A stretch of 64,000 nt of DNA from Planctomycetota bacterium. Lineage in GTDB: Bacteria; Planctomycetota; Planctomycetia; Pirellulales; UBA1268. Each line of letters starts with the position of its first letter. The stretch's first letter is position 1. The DNA lies in the NCBI GenBank assembly GCA_029978905.1, contig JAPOIM010000006.1, positions 21,191 to 85,190 on the forward strand, read 5' to 3'. A program made the position numbers and the translations under genes. A model generated the notes under the pieces. It searched no databases. It was not told the DNA's origin and saw nothing but the letters and a program-made list of their open reading frames with translations. Shown piece after piece: positions 8,690 to 16,547 of this stretch.

Positions 8690-10141
8690 ATGACACAGCA
8701 TCCAGCAGCGGCGACAGACGCGGCGCCTGTCACGACGGTCAGTTGGAGGCACAACGACGACATCTGGGCGATGATCCTCGCCGCGTTGCTCCTGCTGGCC
8801 AGCTGGTGGGCGAACGTACCGGCGGCCACCGACGCTGCCGGAGAGTCTGCGGCGGCGGTGTCCTACGAAAACGCGCTGACGCCCTGGATCACGAAGCCCG
8901 GTGGCTGGAAGACCAACCCGCTCGACGCGTTTTCCGGGACCCCATCCGACGGTGGGCCATCGATGGCGGTGGCGCTCGTGGCAACGGTGGCCGGGTGCGT
9001 CGTGGTCTTTGCGGTGGCGCTTGCCGGTGTGGGAGTGCCTCTCACGCGGAGCGTGCCCGGATTGCTGGGAGTGACGCTGCTGGCCGTGCTCGCCTGGCTC
9101 GCCAGTTCCCAGGCAGCGATCAAGAGCCTGCAGCTGGAGTATGTGCTGTGGGCGTTTGCGGGAGGGCTCTTCGTGAGCAACGTGATTGGGGTGCCGAACT
9201 GGCTGCGGCCGGCCCTCAAAGGGGAGCTCTACATCAAGACGGGCCTGATCTTCATGGGCGCGAGTCTCCTCTTTGGAACGCTGATGAAGCTTGGTCCTCC
9301 GGGCATCCTGGTGAGTTGGATCACCACGCCGATCGTGTTGATCGCGACTTACCAGTTCGGCCAGCGTGTGCTGAAGATCGAGTCGAAATCGCTCAACCTC
9401 GTGCTCTCGGCCGACATGAGTGTGTGTGGCGTGTCGGCGGCAGTGGCCACGGCTGCAGCATGCCGGGCGAAGAAGGAAGAACTCTCGATCGCTGTCGGCA
9501 TCTCTCTCGCCTTCACGGTGGTGATGATGTTTGCGATGCCGGCCGTGATCAACGCGGTGGGGCTGGATGAGGTGCTCGGCGGAGCCTGGATTGGTGGCAC
9601 GGTCGACTCAACCGGCGCGGTGGTGGCCGCCGGCGAACTGGTGGGGCCGGTGGCCCGCGATGTGGCGGCGAGCGTGAAACTGATTCAGAACGTGCTCATT
9701 GGTGTGATTTCACTGGTCGTGGCGGCCTTGTGGACACGGATTTCCGACGAAGGGGGCGCAGCGCCCGCGATCGGCGTTGCTGCGGGCATGGCGGAGATTT
9801 GGAAGCGGCTGCCGAAGTTTGTGATCGGCTTCCTGGCGGCCTCGGCGATCTTCACGTTCCTCGCGTCGACGGGACCAGAGAGCCGCGAATCGATGGTGCA
9901 GGCCACACTTAAGGGGCCGGTGAAGATGATGCAGTCGTGGTGCTTCTGCCTGGGTTTCGTGAGCATTGGGCTCGAGACCGAGATCCGGAGGCTGGCCGCG
10001 GCGATGGGTTCGGTCAAACCGATTGTGCTCTACGTCTGTGGTCAGACTTTGAACATCGCCCTCACGTTTGTGATGGCCTACCTCGCCTTCCGGGTGGTCT
10101 TTCCGGAGGTTGCTGCGAAGTTGATGAGTGGCGGACTCTAA
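8690..10141 (+). CDS. YeiH-family (UPF0324) putative sulfate exporter, enlarged N-terminus
   Basis: A polytopic inner-membrane protein of 483 residues. GGGAGGAG sits just upstream of the ATG at 8690, which fixes the start although the frame is open from 8534. The C-terminal 300 residues show the UPF0324/YeiH pattern: repeated hydrophobic helices, the NVIGVPNWLRPALKGELYIKT segment, MSVCGVSAA and GGTVDSTGAVVAAGEL. The family is annotated as putative sulfate exporters, with little experimental support. YeiH proteins are usually near 350 residues. The excess here is an N-terminal transmembrane helix, an extracytoplasmic segment of about 60 residues and two additional helices. A GC-rich hairpin follows the stop. 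Confidence 0.87.
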   Translation: MTQHPAAATDAAPVTTVSWRHNDDIWAMILAALLLLASWWANVPAATDAAGESAAAVSYENALTPWITKPGGWKTNPLDAFSGTPSDGGPSMAVALVATVAGCVVVFAVALAGVGVPLTRSVPGLLGVTLLAVLAWLASSQAAIKSLQLEYVLWAFAGGLFVSNVIGVPNWLRPALKGELYIKTGLIFMGASLLFGTLMKLGPPGILVSWITTPIVLIATYQFGQRVLKIESKSLNLVLSADMSVCGVSAAVATAAACRAKKEELSIAVGISLAFTVVMMFAMPAVINAVGLDEVLGGAWIGGTVDSTGAVVAAGELVGPVARDVAASVKLIQNVLIGVISLVVAALWTRISDEGGAAPAIGVAAGMAEIWKRLPKFVIGFLAASAIFTFLASTGPESRESMVQATLKGPVKMMQSWCFCLGFVSIGLETEIRRLAAAMGSVKPIVLYVCGQTLNIALTFVMAYLAFRVVFPEVAAKLMSGGL

Positions 10142-10146
10142 GGCCG

Positions 10147-10166
10147 CCCGCGAGAGAGTGCGCGGG
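10147..10166 (+). terminator. GC-rich hairpin after the YeiH-type gene
   Basis: CCCGCG and CGCGGG (10147-10152 and 10161-10166) pair around an eight-base loop, beginning six bases after the stop codon. No U-tract follows, so it may be an imperfect terminator or an RNA-end protector rather than a classic intrinsic terminator. Confidence 0.4.
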
Positions 10167-10243
10167 TGTACGATACGGCCCGTGCGACGCACGCACAGTG
10201 GGCACGTGAGCACAGCAGCGAAGCGATGTTGAGGAGAGACGCG

Positions 10244-11068
10244 ATGCGGTGGATGAAGGCAGAGGCGGCATGGCAACTGGGTCACGGTCGGATGCGTGGG
10301 GCCGCGGTGGCCGGTGCCCTTCTCGCTTTGCTGGTGAGCTGGCCGCTGGCCGTGATGGCGGAAGACGCCTTTTCGCCCAAGCAGGCGAGGCTGCCGGTGG
10401 AGCCGCCGGCCGACGCGATCGTGCTCTTTGGCGCGGAGAGCGAAGGCACCGGCCGCTTCGTGGCCATGGACGGAAGTCCCTCCAACTGGAAGGCCGAAGG
10501 CGGTGTTCTTGAGGTGACGCGCAGCCCGGGCCATGCCAACCACGCGGTCTCCACCGTGCACTTCCGTGATGCCGACATCCATGCCGAGTTTGCGACTGTG
10601 GAGCAAGCCAAAGGAAACAGCGGCCTCTACATCCACGGTCACTTTGAGATGCAGGTTTTGAACTCGTTTGGTGTGGAGAACTTCACCATCGAAGACGAAG
10701 GCAGTCTCTATCGGTTTGCGCCCCCCCTGGTGAACGCCTCGCGGCCCGTTGGTGAGTGGCAGGTGTATGACATTCGCTTTCGCGCGCCGCGTCACGACGC
10801 GGAAGGCAAGGTCACCGAGCCGGGCAGCATCACCGCGTGGCTCAACGGACAGAAGGTGCAGGATGGCGTGACCTTCGACGTGCCACGATCGCCCTACATC
10901 CCCTATCGCCATGGTGTGACCGACTACCTGCGAGGCGTGGAGAAGAGCCTTAAGGCCACCGGAGCGGGACCGCTCTTCCTGCAGGACCACGGCGCTCCGG
11001 TGAAGTTTCGCAACGTCTGGATCAGGCCGCTCGACGACAAAGCCGCCGACTACACTCCCGCTGGCTAG
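10244..11068 (+). CDS. secreted DUF1080 (3-keto-disaccharide hydrolase-like) protein
   Basis: A 274-residue exported protein with a long signal peptide (core AAVAGALLALLVSWPLAVMA). It then has a concanavalin-like beta-sandwich of the DUF1080 family: strands with NWKAEGGVLEV, FRDADIHAEF, GNSGLYIHGHFEMQVLNSF, a late LNGQKVQDG and a final VKFRNVWIRPL. Some members cleave 3-keto-glycosides, a pathway that uses Gfo/Idh/MocA oxidoreductases such as those at 19009 and 20353; a functional link here is inference. The start at 10244 is supported by GAGGAG seven bases upstream; in-frame starts at 10166 and 10226 would add an unlikely hydrophilic leader. Photolyase begins eight bases downstream, so the two are probably cotranscribed. 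Confidence 0.88.
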   Translation: MRWMKAEAAWQLGHGRMRGAAVAGALLALLVSWPLAVMAEDAFSPKQARLPVEPPADAIVLFGAESEGTGRFVAMDGSPSNWKAEGGVLEVTRSPGHANHAVSTVHFRDADIHAEFATVEQAKGNSGLYIHGHFEMQVLNSFGVENFTIEDEGSLYRFAPPLVNASRPVGEWQVYDIRFRAPRHDAEGKVTEPGSITAWLNGQKVQDGVTFDVPRSPYIPYRHGVTDYLRGVEKSLKATGAGPLFLQDHGAPVKFRNVWIRPLDDKAADYTPAG

Positions 11069-11076
11069 GAACGCCC

Positions 11077-12528
11077 ATGCCCCCCGTCACGCTCGTGTGG
11101 TTTCGTCGCGACCTGCGGCTGGATGACAATCCGGCCCTCGAGGCCGCAGCGAAACGTGGGCCCATCGTGCCGCTGTTTATTTGGGCACCGGAGGAGGAGC
11201 ATCCCTGGGAGCCAGGGGCGGCCTCGCGGTGGTGGCTCCACCACTCGCTTGAGGCGTTCTCCGCATCGCTCGCGTCGAAGGGCGTGCCGCTCGTGATCCG
11301 CCGCGGTCCGTCGCTCGACACGCTGCGGAGCGTTGCGGAGGAGTATGGCGTGACGCACGTCTGCTGGAACCGCTGCTACGAACCGGCGATCGTCGCCCGC
11401 GACACCCTTATCAAGCAGGCGATTGGAGCAGATGGCCTTGAGGCCGAGAGCTTCAACGGTTGCCTCCTCTACGAACCGGTGCGGGTGAAGACCAAGCAGG
11501 GAAACCCCTATCAGGTCTTCACGCCGTTTTGGAAATCGCTGATCGCCGGCGACGAGCCCGACACGCCCCGCGGGCCGCCGAAGAAACTGGTGGCGGCCCC
11601 GGCCATTGGTCGGCGACGAGAACCGTCGGTGTCGATTGAGTCGCTCGGGTTGCTGCCAACGATCGACTGGGATGCGACGATCCGCGAGACCTGGTCGCCC
11701 GGGGAGGCAGCGGGCAGCAAGGCCCTCGCGACATTCCTCAAGGCTGGCCTGTTCGACTACGGGGAGGGACGCGATCGCCCGGATCATCAGGGCACGAGCC
11801 GCCTCTCGCCGTACTTGCATTTCGGCGAGATCTCACCGCGACGCGTGTGGCATGCCGCCCGCGAAGCGGCTGGGGGCAAGCCTGCGGCAAGCCTCACTGG
11901 ATCGCCCGAGGTGTTTCTTCGCGAGATTGGCTGGCGTGAGTTTGCCAGCCACCTGCTCTTTCATTTTCCGCACACGACCGACGAGCCGCTGCGGGAGAAC
12001 TACGCGAAGTTCCCCTGGGCTCGCGATCCGATTGGGCTGCGGGCATGGGAGCAGGGGCACACAGGCTTCCCGGTGGTCGACGCGGGGATGCGGCAGCTCT
12101 GGACCACCGGGTGGATGCACAACCGGGTGCGGATGATCGTGGCGAGTTTCCTGGTGAAGGATCTGCGGATCAGTTGGTTGGCTGGAGCGAAGTGGTTCTG
12201 GGACACCCTCGTGGATGCCGACCTGGCCGCCAACACCCTGGGGTGGCAGTGGGCGGGCGGCTGCGGTGCCGATGCTGCCCCCTACTTCCGCATCTTTAAC
12301 CCCACCTCGCAAGGGAAGAAGTTTGACCCTGACGGCAGCTACGTGCGGCAGCACGTTCCCGAACTCGCTGCGCTTCCCGCGTCGGTGATCCATCAGCCTG
12401 AAGTGGTGGCGGCGCCACAGCTTGCCAAAGCGGGGATCACGCTCGGGCGGACCTACCCCGAACCAATCGTCGACCATGCCGAGGCCCGCAAGCAGGCCCT
12501 CGCCGCCTTGGCCACGCTCAAGCAGTAA
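11077..12528 (+). CDS. phrB: deoxyribodipyrimidine photolyase (CPD class I type)
   Basis: A light-driven DNA repair enzyme that splits cyclobutane pyrimidine dimers using reduced FAD. The protein has 483 residues, the usual length. The N-terminal antenna domain opens with LVWFRRDLRLDDNPAL. The C-terminal FAD-binding domain contains WREFASHLLFHFP, GFPVVDAGMRQLWTTGWMHN, RMIVASFLVKDL and NTLGWQWAGGCGADAAPYFR. These include the FAD-contacting residues and at least part of the tryptophan relay of class I photolyases and cryptochromes. An AGGA ribosome site precedes the ATG, and the gene begins eight bases after the DUF1080 stop. A cryptochrome-like signalling role cannot be excluded, but the intact motifs favour repair. 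Confidence 0.95.
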   Translation: MPPVTLVWFRRDLRLDDNPALEAAAKRGPIVPLFIWAPEEEHPWEPGAASRWWLHHSLEAFSASLASKGVPLVIRRGPSLDTLRSVAEEYGVTHVCWNRCYEPAIVARDTLIKQAIGADGLEAESFNGCLLYEPVRVKTKQGNPYQVFTPFWKSLIAGDEPDTPRGPPKKLVAAPAIGRRREPSVSIESLGLLPTIDWDATIRETWSPGEAAGSKALATFLKAGLFDYGEGRDRPDHQGTSRLSPYLHFGEISPRRVWHAAREAAGGKPAASLTGSPEVFLREIGWREFASHLLFHFPHTTDEPLRENYAKFPWARDPIGLRAWEQGHTGFPVVDAGMRQLWTTGWMHNRVRMIVASFLVKDLRISWLAGAKWFWDTLVDADLAANTLGWQWAGGCGADAAPYFRIFNPTSQGKKFDPDGSYVRQHVPELAALPASVIHQPEVVAAPQLAKAGITLGRTYPEPIVDHAEARKQALAALATLKQ

Positions 12529-12540
12529 CCCAGCGCTGGC

Positions 12541-13485
12541 TCACTTCAGCTGGTCGAGTGCCCGGCTGACTTTTGCGAGGACGAGCTTCCGCTGCTCTTC
12601 ATCGCCCACCTTGTCGGCGGCAGCATAGGCCTCGTCGAGCACGCTTCGGGCGGCGGTTTTGTCTCCGCTCTCGGCCGTCGCTTCGCCCACTGCGAGCAGT
12701 GCATAGGCACGGCTTTCGGTCCGCTCGATCTCGCGGGCCACGGTCGCGGCTTCCTCAAGCAACGTCTTGGCTTCATCGGCCTGGTCGATCTGAGCCTTTA
12801 CGTTGGCGGCGGCGGCGAGTCCTTCTGCCTTGGCTCGCGGATTGTCGTTGCTGCGAGCGGTCTCAAGGAGCTGCTCGACCATTGAAGCGGCTTCGCTCGC
12901 CACATTGCCTTTGGTGTAGCCAAGGGCGACGGCAGCGAGGGCTTCGGCTCGGTAGCGTTCCTCCACAGCGAGGGCTGCATCGCGGGCACGGGTCAGGAGA
13001 CTTGTGGCCGCGGCGGAGTCGGAGAGGCCTGTGGTCTTGTTGCCGTAGATCGCCCCTGCGTCGGCGAGCACACTCACCTGCCGCACGGGGTCGGCAATGC
13101 CTGCGGCCCGCTCGTCGACCAGACTCAGGGCTTTTCTGGCCGTTGCCTTGTCGCCGATCGCTGCCAAGAAGCCGGCGGTGCTCACGAGACGGGCAGCGGT
13201 GGCGTTGGCATCGTCCATGCTGGAAAGGAGTTGAAAGGCTTCTTTCGCAGTTGTCGTGGCTCCTGCCGTGTCGCCCTCGGCATTCTGCTTGCTCGCGACA
13301 CGCAGCAAAGCGACCGCCTGGCGGTCGGGTGTCGACTGCTTGCGGGCCTGCACGAGTTGCTCACTGATCGACTTTGCGCCCTTCGACGAACCGCCGCCGC
13401 ATCCGGCGAACGGAAGGCAGACCATGGCCAGGAGGCAGAGGCCGACCGTGTGGGGGACGCGGGCACAACGCAGAGAGAAAAGCAT
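12541..13485 (-). CDS. lipoprotein with alpha-helical (TPR-like) repeats
   Basis: A protein of 314 residues with a signal peptide and lipobox (CLLAMVCLPFAG before C29), so it is probably lipid-anchored. The mature part is a continuous series of helix-turn-helix units rich in alanine, with repeated patterns such as ALLRVASKQ, AEALAAVALGYTKGN, AEGLAAAANVKAQ and AYALLAVGEATAESGD, typical of TPR-like solenoids that bind other proteins. I chose the ATG at 13485 because it places the hydrophobic region at a proper distance; the frame runs open to 13533. It converges on photolyase with only 12 bases between stops. No specific function can be inferred. Confidence 0.75.
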   Translation of the reverse strand: MLFSLRCARVPHTVGLCLLAMVCLPFAGCGGGSSKGAKSISEQLVQARKQSTPDRQAVALLRVASKQNAEGDTAGATTTAKEAFQLLSSMDDANATAARLVSTAGFLAAIGDKATARKALSLVDERAAGIADPVRQVSVLADAGAIYGNKTTGLSDSAAATSLLTRARDAALAVEERYRAEALAAVALGYTKGNVASEAASMVEQLLETARSNDNPRAKAEGLAAAANVKAQIDQADEAKTLLEEAATVAREIERTESRAYALLAVGEATAESGDKTAARSVLDEAYAAADKVGDEEQRKLVLAKVSRALDQLK

Positions 13486-13565
13486 GGGATCACCGACAGT
13501 ACGAGGAGGAAACACACACCGAATCGCAGACACCGCCGAAGCCGCGCCTGGTTGCTCGCCCGGCC

Positions 13566-14831
13566 TTAGAACCGCAGGGAAACTTTTTCGAGGCGACTCT
13601 TCAGGTCTTCCATCAGCCGATCTTCTGCCGCTTCGTCTGCGGCTACGTAGGTGACGGAGAAGCGGAGATGAGGGCCTGCTTCATCCCATGGCACTGTGGA
13701 GATGGACTGCTCGCGAATCAAAAACTGGCTCGCGTCTTCAGCCGTCACGAAATCCGTCGTGCCTGCCCCGACCGGACTTTTTGTGTAGAGGAAATAGGTG
13801 CCACCAGGGACGTTGCAGTTGAAGCCAACCTCGCGCAGCACGTTCACCAGCTTTTCGAGACGCCGGCGATACTTGGCCCGCACCTGCTGGGGAATCTCCG
13901 CGTCGTCGAGCGCGGCAGCGCCGGCTTTCTGGATGGCGATGAATTGCCCTGAGTCGCAGTTGTCTTTGACGTCAGCGAAGGCCCGCACGAGCTTCTCGTG
14001 GCCGCAGACCCAGCCGAGTCGCCAGCCGATCATGTGGAAGCCTTTGGACAGGGAGTGGACCTCAATGCCCACGTCTTTGGCCCCAGGGGTTTCCAAGAAG
14101 GAGAGCGGCTTGTCGTCGTAGCTGAGCATGATGTGCGCGGCATCTTGGACGACGATGATCTGGTGCTTCTTCGCAAAGGCGACCACCTGCTCATAGAACT
14201 CCCGCGTGGCCGCTTTGCCAGTGGGGCTGTTGGGATAGCAGAGGACGAGCAGTTTGGTCTTCGCGAGGATTTCGGCGGGGATCCCATCAAGGTCTGGGAA
14301 GTAGTTGTTCTCAGGCAGCAGCGGCAGCGGGTGCACCGTGCCCCCAAACCACTTCGTGGCCGTGCCGGCGACGGGGTAGCCCGGCACGGTCATCAGAGTC
14401 ACGTCGCCAGGGTTGATGAAGGCCGCCGGCAACATGGCGTAGGCGGTCTTTGAGCCGATGCAGTGGTTGATTTCCTTATCGGGGTCGAGGCTTACGCCAA
14501 ACTCCCGCTGCATGAAGCGGGCCACCGCTTCCTTGAAGGCCGCGATCCCGTTGTCGGCGTAGCCACGGTTTTCCGGCTGATCGATCTCGTGCCGCATCAC
14601 GGCCCGCACGCTCTCAGGGGCCATTTCGTCGTTTTCGCCGATGCCGAAGTCGAGGATCGCTCGATCGGGATGGTCGGCCATCGCCTTCCGCTTGGCCCGC
14701 TTGATCTTCTCGAACTTGTAGATGTTGGTGTCCTTGCCGTAATTCGCCCCGCCAATGCGGTCGGCAAAGTGGCCCTGGAACCAGGGGTCGTCGGCGGAGG
14801 TGTCAGCAGCGGCAGCGGTGTCGGTGGCCAT
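13566..14831 (-). CDS. dapL: PLP-dependent aminotransferase, LL-diaminopimelate aminotransferase type
   Basis: A class I/II aminotransferase of 421 residues. The PLP Schiff-base lysine is K263 in HSLSKGFHMIGWRLGW. Substrate-side motifs include FGIGENDEMAP, GYADNGIAAFKEAVARFM, VPGYPVAGTATKWFGG and YPNSPTGKAA, followed by the VQDAAH aspartate that binds the pyridine nitrogen. This pattern and length are those of DapL, which converts tetrahydrodipicolinate directly to LL-diaminopimelate for lysine and peptidoglycan synthesis and is used by many planctomycetes. Related aminotransferases of broad specificity look similar, so the symbol is tentative. The ATG at 14831 follows GAAGGA at close spacing; an upstream TTG at 14843 is less likely. 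It is divergent from the sulfatase gene. Confidence 0.85.
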   Translation of the reverse strand: MATDTAAAADTSADDPWFQGHFADRIGGANYGKDTNIYKFEKIKRAKRKAMADHPDRAILDFGIGENDEMAPESVRAVMRHEIDQPENRGYADNGIAAFKEAVARFMQREFGVSLDPDKEINHCIGSKTAYAMLPAAFINPGDVTLMTVPGYPVAGTATKWFGGTVHPLPLLPENNYFPDLDGIPAEILAKTKLLVLCYPNSPTGKAATREFYEQVVAFAKKHQIIVVQDAAHIMLSYDDKPLSFLETPGAKDVGIEVHSLSKGFHMIGWRLGWVCGHEKLVRAFADVKDNCDSGQFIAIQKAGAAALDDAEIPQQVRAKYRRRLEKLVNVLREVGFNCNVPGGTYFLYTKSPVGAGTTDFVTAEDASQFLIREQSISTVPWDEAGPHLRFSVTYVAADEAAEDRLMEDLKSRLEKVSLRF

Positions 14832-14979
14832 CGAGTCCTTCAAGGTCAGAGAGAACGTGTCGTTGCAACGGGAGGCCGCTCCGGATGCGACCGCGTTTCA
14901 AGGCGAGTATAAAGCCTGAACGTATTCCGTCTTGCCCTCCGCGTGGAGTGGGTGGGTAGAGACGGCGAGAGGGGGCTTC

Positions 14980-16536
14980 ATGAGCAGCAATGAGCGGAGT
15001 GTGTCGGTGCGAAACGTGGTGATCCGGGCTGGCTTTGGCCTGCTTGTGGCGTGGGGCGTTGTCGTGGGGCCCTCCGTGGCTGCCGAACGCAACATCATCT
15101 TCTTCGTGACTGACGACGAGAGCCCGACGCTGGGGTGCTACGGCGACTCGGTGGCGGTGACGCCGGCGATCGACGCACTGGCGGCTGACGGCACCCGCTT
15201 CACGCACGCCTATGCGACCACCGCGAGCTGCTCCGCGAGCCGCTCGGTGTTGCTCTCAGGCCTGCACAACCATGCCAACGGTCAGTACGGCCATCAGCAC
15301 GACTTCCATAAGTTTGCGGCCTGGTACGACCTCGTGGGCCTCTCCCTGCCACGAGCCCTCGCCCGCTCCGGCTACCGCACCGCGCGGATCGGCAAGTACC
15401 ACGTGGCGCCCGAGGAGGTCTTTCACTTTGAGGAGGAGATCCCAGGCAACAGCCGCAACGCAGTCGCCATGGCGGAAGCCAGCCGCGCCTTCCTGACGGC
15501 CGACGATGAGAAGCCCTTTTTTCTCTACTTTGCCACCAGTGATCCCCACCGCGGCGGCGGCCTCGACCAGACCAGCGAACTCGCGCTGAAGCCCGACCTG
15601 TTTGGCAACAAGCCGAAGCAGGGCAGCTACCCCGGCGTGGAGGAAGTGTTTTTCGATCCGGCTGAGGTGCCGGTGCCACCATGGCTGCCCGATACGCCTG
15701 AGACCCGCAGCGAACTGGCGCAGTATTACCAGTCGTGCGCCCGCATCGATCAGGGGGTCGCTCGGCTGGTCGCGATCCTCAAGGAGGCGGGCCTGTACGA
15801 GAAGACCTTGATTCTTTTCACCAGCGATCACGGGATGGCGTTTTCCGGTGGCAAGACCACGGTGTATGAGCCGGGCTTGCAGGTGCCGCTGGTGGTGCGG
15901 GATCCGTATCAAGCCAACCGTGGCGTGGTGCACGACGCGCTCGTGAGCCACATTGACATCACGCCGTCGCTTGTCGACTTTGCGGGTGGGCTCGATCGAG
16001 CAGAGAACCGCCCCGTCGTCTGGGAGGAGCCGGCGGAGTATTGGAAAGACAAGCCCTACGCTCGTGGTGAAAACCGTGGGCCGGCGAAAGTGCTCTCCGC
16101 GTATCAGGGCCGTTCGTGGATTCCGATCCTTGGGGACGGACAAGCGGAGCATCACACCACGCTCCTGGCCAGCCACACCTTCCACGAGATCCAGATGTAC
16201 TACCCGATGCGGGCTGTCCGCGATCGTGAATGGAAGTTGATCTGGAACATCGCCCACCCCCTGCCCTACCCCTTTGCCTCGGACCTCTGGGTGGCGAGCA
16301 GTTGGCAGTCGCAGTTTCAGCATTCGCAGGATGCCAACTACGGTCGGACGACGGTGGGCGGCTACATCCACCGGCCTGCGTTTGAGCTCTACCACGTGGC
16401 CAGCGATCCGTTTGAAACGAAGAACCTGGCCACGGATCCAGCGCACGCCGAAACGTTGACGTCCTACAAGCAGCTCCTGCGGGAAATGCAGGAGGCGTCG
16501 GGCGACCGTTGGGTGAGCAAGTGGGAATATGAGTGA
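14980..16536 (+). CDS. secreted type I (formylglycine-dependent) sulfatase
   Basis: An exported sulfatase of 518 residues with a signal peptide (AGFGLLVAWGVVVGPSVAAE). The metal site begins with NIIFFVTDDESPTLGCYG. The catalytic cysteine is C84 in CSASR, the C-x-A-x-R signature converted to formylglycine by the sulfatase-maturing enzyme (not in this window). GYRTARIGKYHV, FATSDPH and FTSDHGMAFSGGKTTVYE supply the other metal and sulfate ligands. The layout resembles the heparan N-sulfatase-like branch, but the true substrate (a sulfated polysaccharide, most likely) is not determined. GAGAGGGGG precedes the ATG at 14980. It converges with the CehA/McbA-like gene over a small shared hairpin. 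Confidence 0.92.
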   Translation: MSSNERSVSVRNVVIRAGFGLLVAWGVVVGPSVAAERNIIFFVTDDESPTLGCYGDSVAVTPAIDALAADGTRFTHAYATTASCSASRSVLLSGLHNHANGQYGHQHDFHKFAAWYDLVGLSLPRALARSGYRTARIGKYHVAPEEVFHFEEEIPGNSRNAVAMAEASRAFLTADDEKPFFLYFATSDPHRGGGLDQTSELALKPDLFGNKPKQGSYPGVEEVFFDPAEVPVPPWLPDTPETRSELAQYYQSCARIDQGVARLVAILKEAGLYEKTLILFTSDHGMAFSGGKTTVYEPGLQVPLVVRDPYQANRGVVHDALVSHIDITPSLVDFAGGLDRAENRPVVWEEPAEYWKDKPYARGENRGPAKVLSAYQGRSWIPILGDGQAEHHTTLLASHTFHEIQMYYPMRAVRDREWKLIWNIAHPLPYPFASDLWVASSWQSQFQHSQDANYGRTTVGGYIHRPAFELYHVASDPFETKNLATDPAHAETLTSYKQLLREMQEASGDRWVSKWEYE

Positions 16537-16547
16537 GCGTTCACTCA
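16530..16547. terminator. bidirectional hairpin between convergent sulfatase and metallohydrolase genes
   Basis: TGAGTGA and TCACTCA (16530-16536 and 16541-16547) pair around a GCGT loop and include both stop codons. It is symmetrical, so it could help end both transcripts; no U-tract is present on either strand. Confidence 0.4.
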
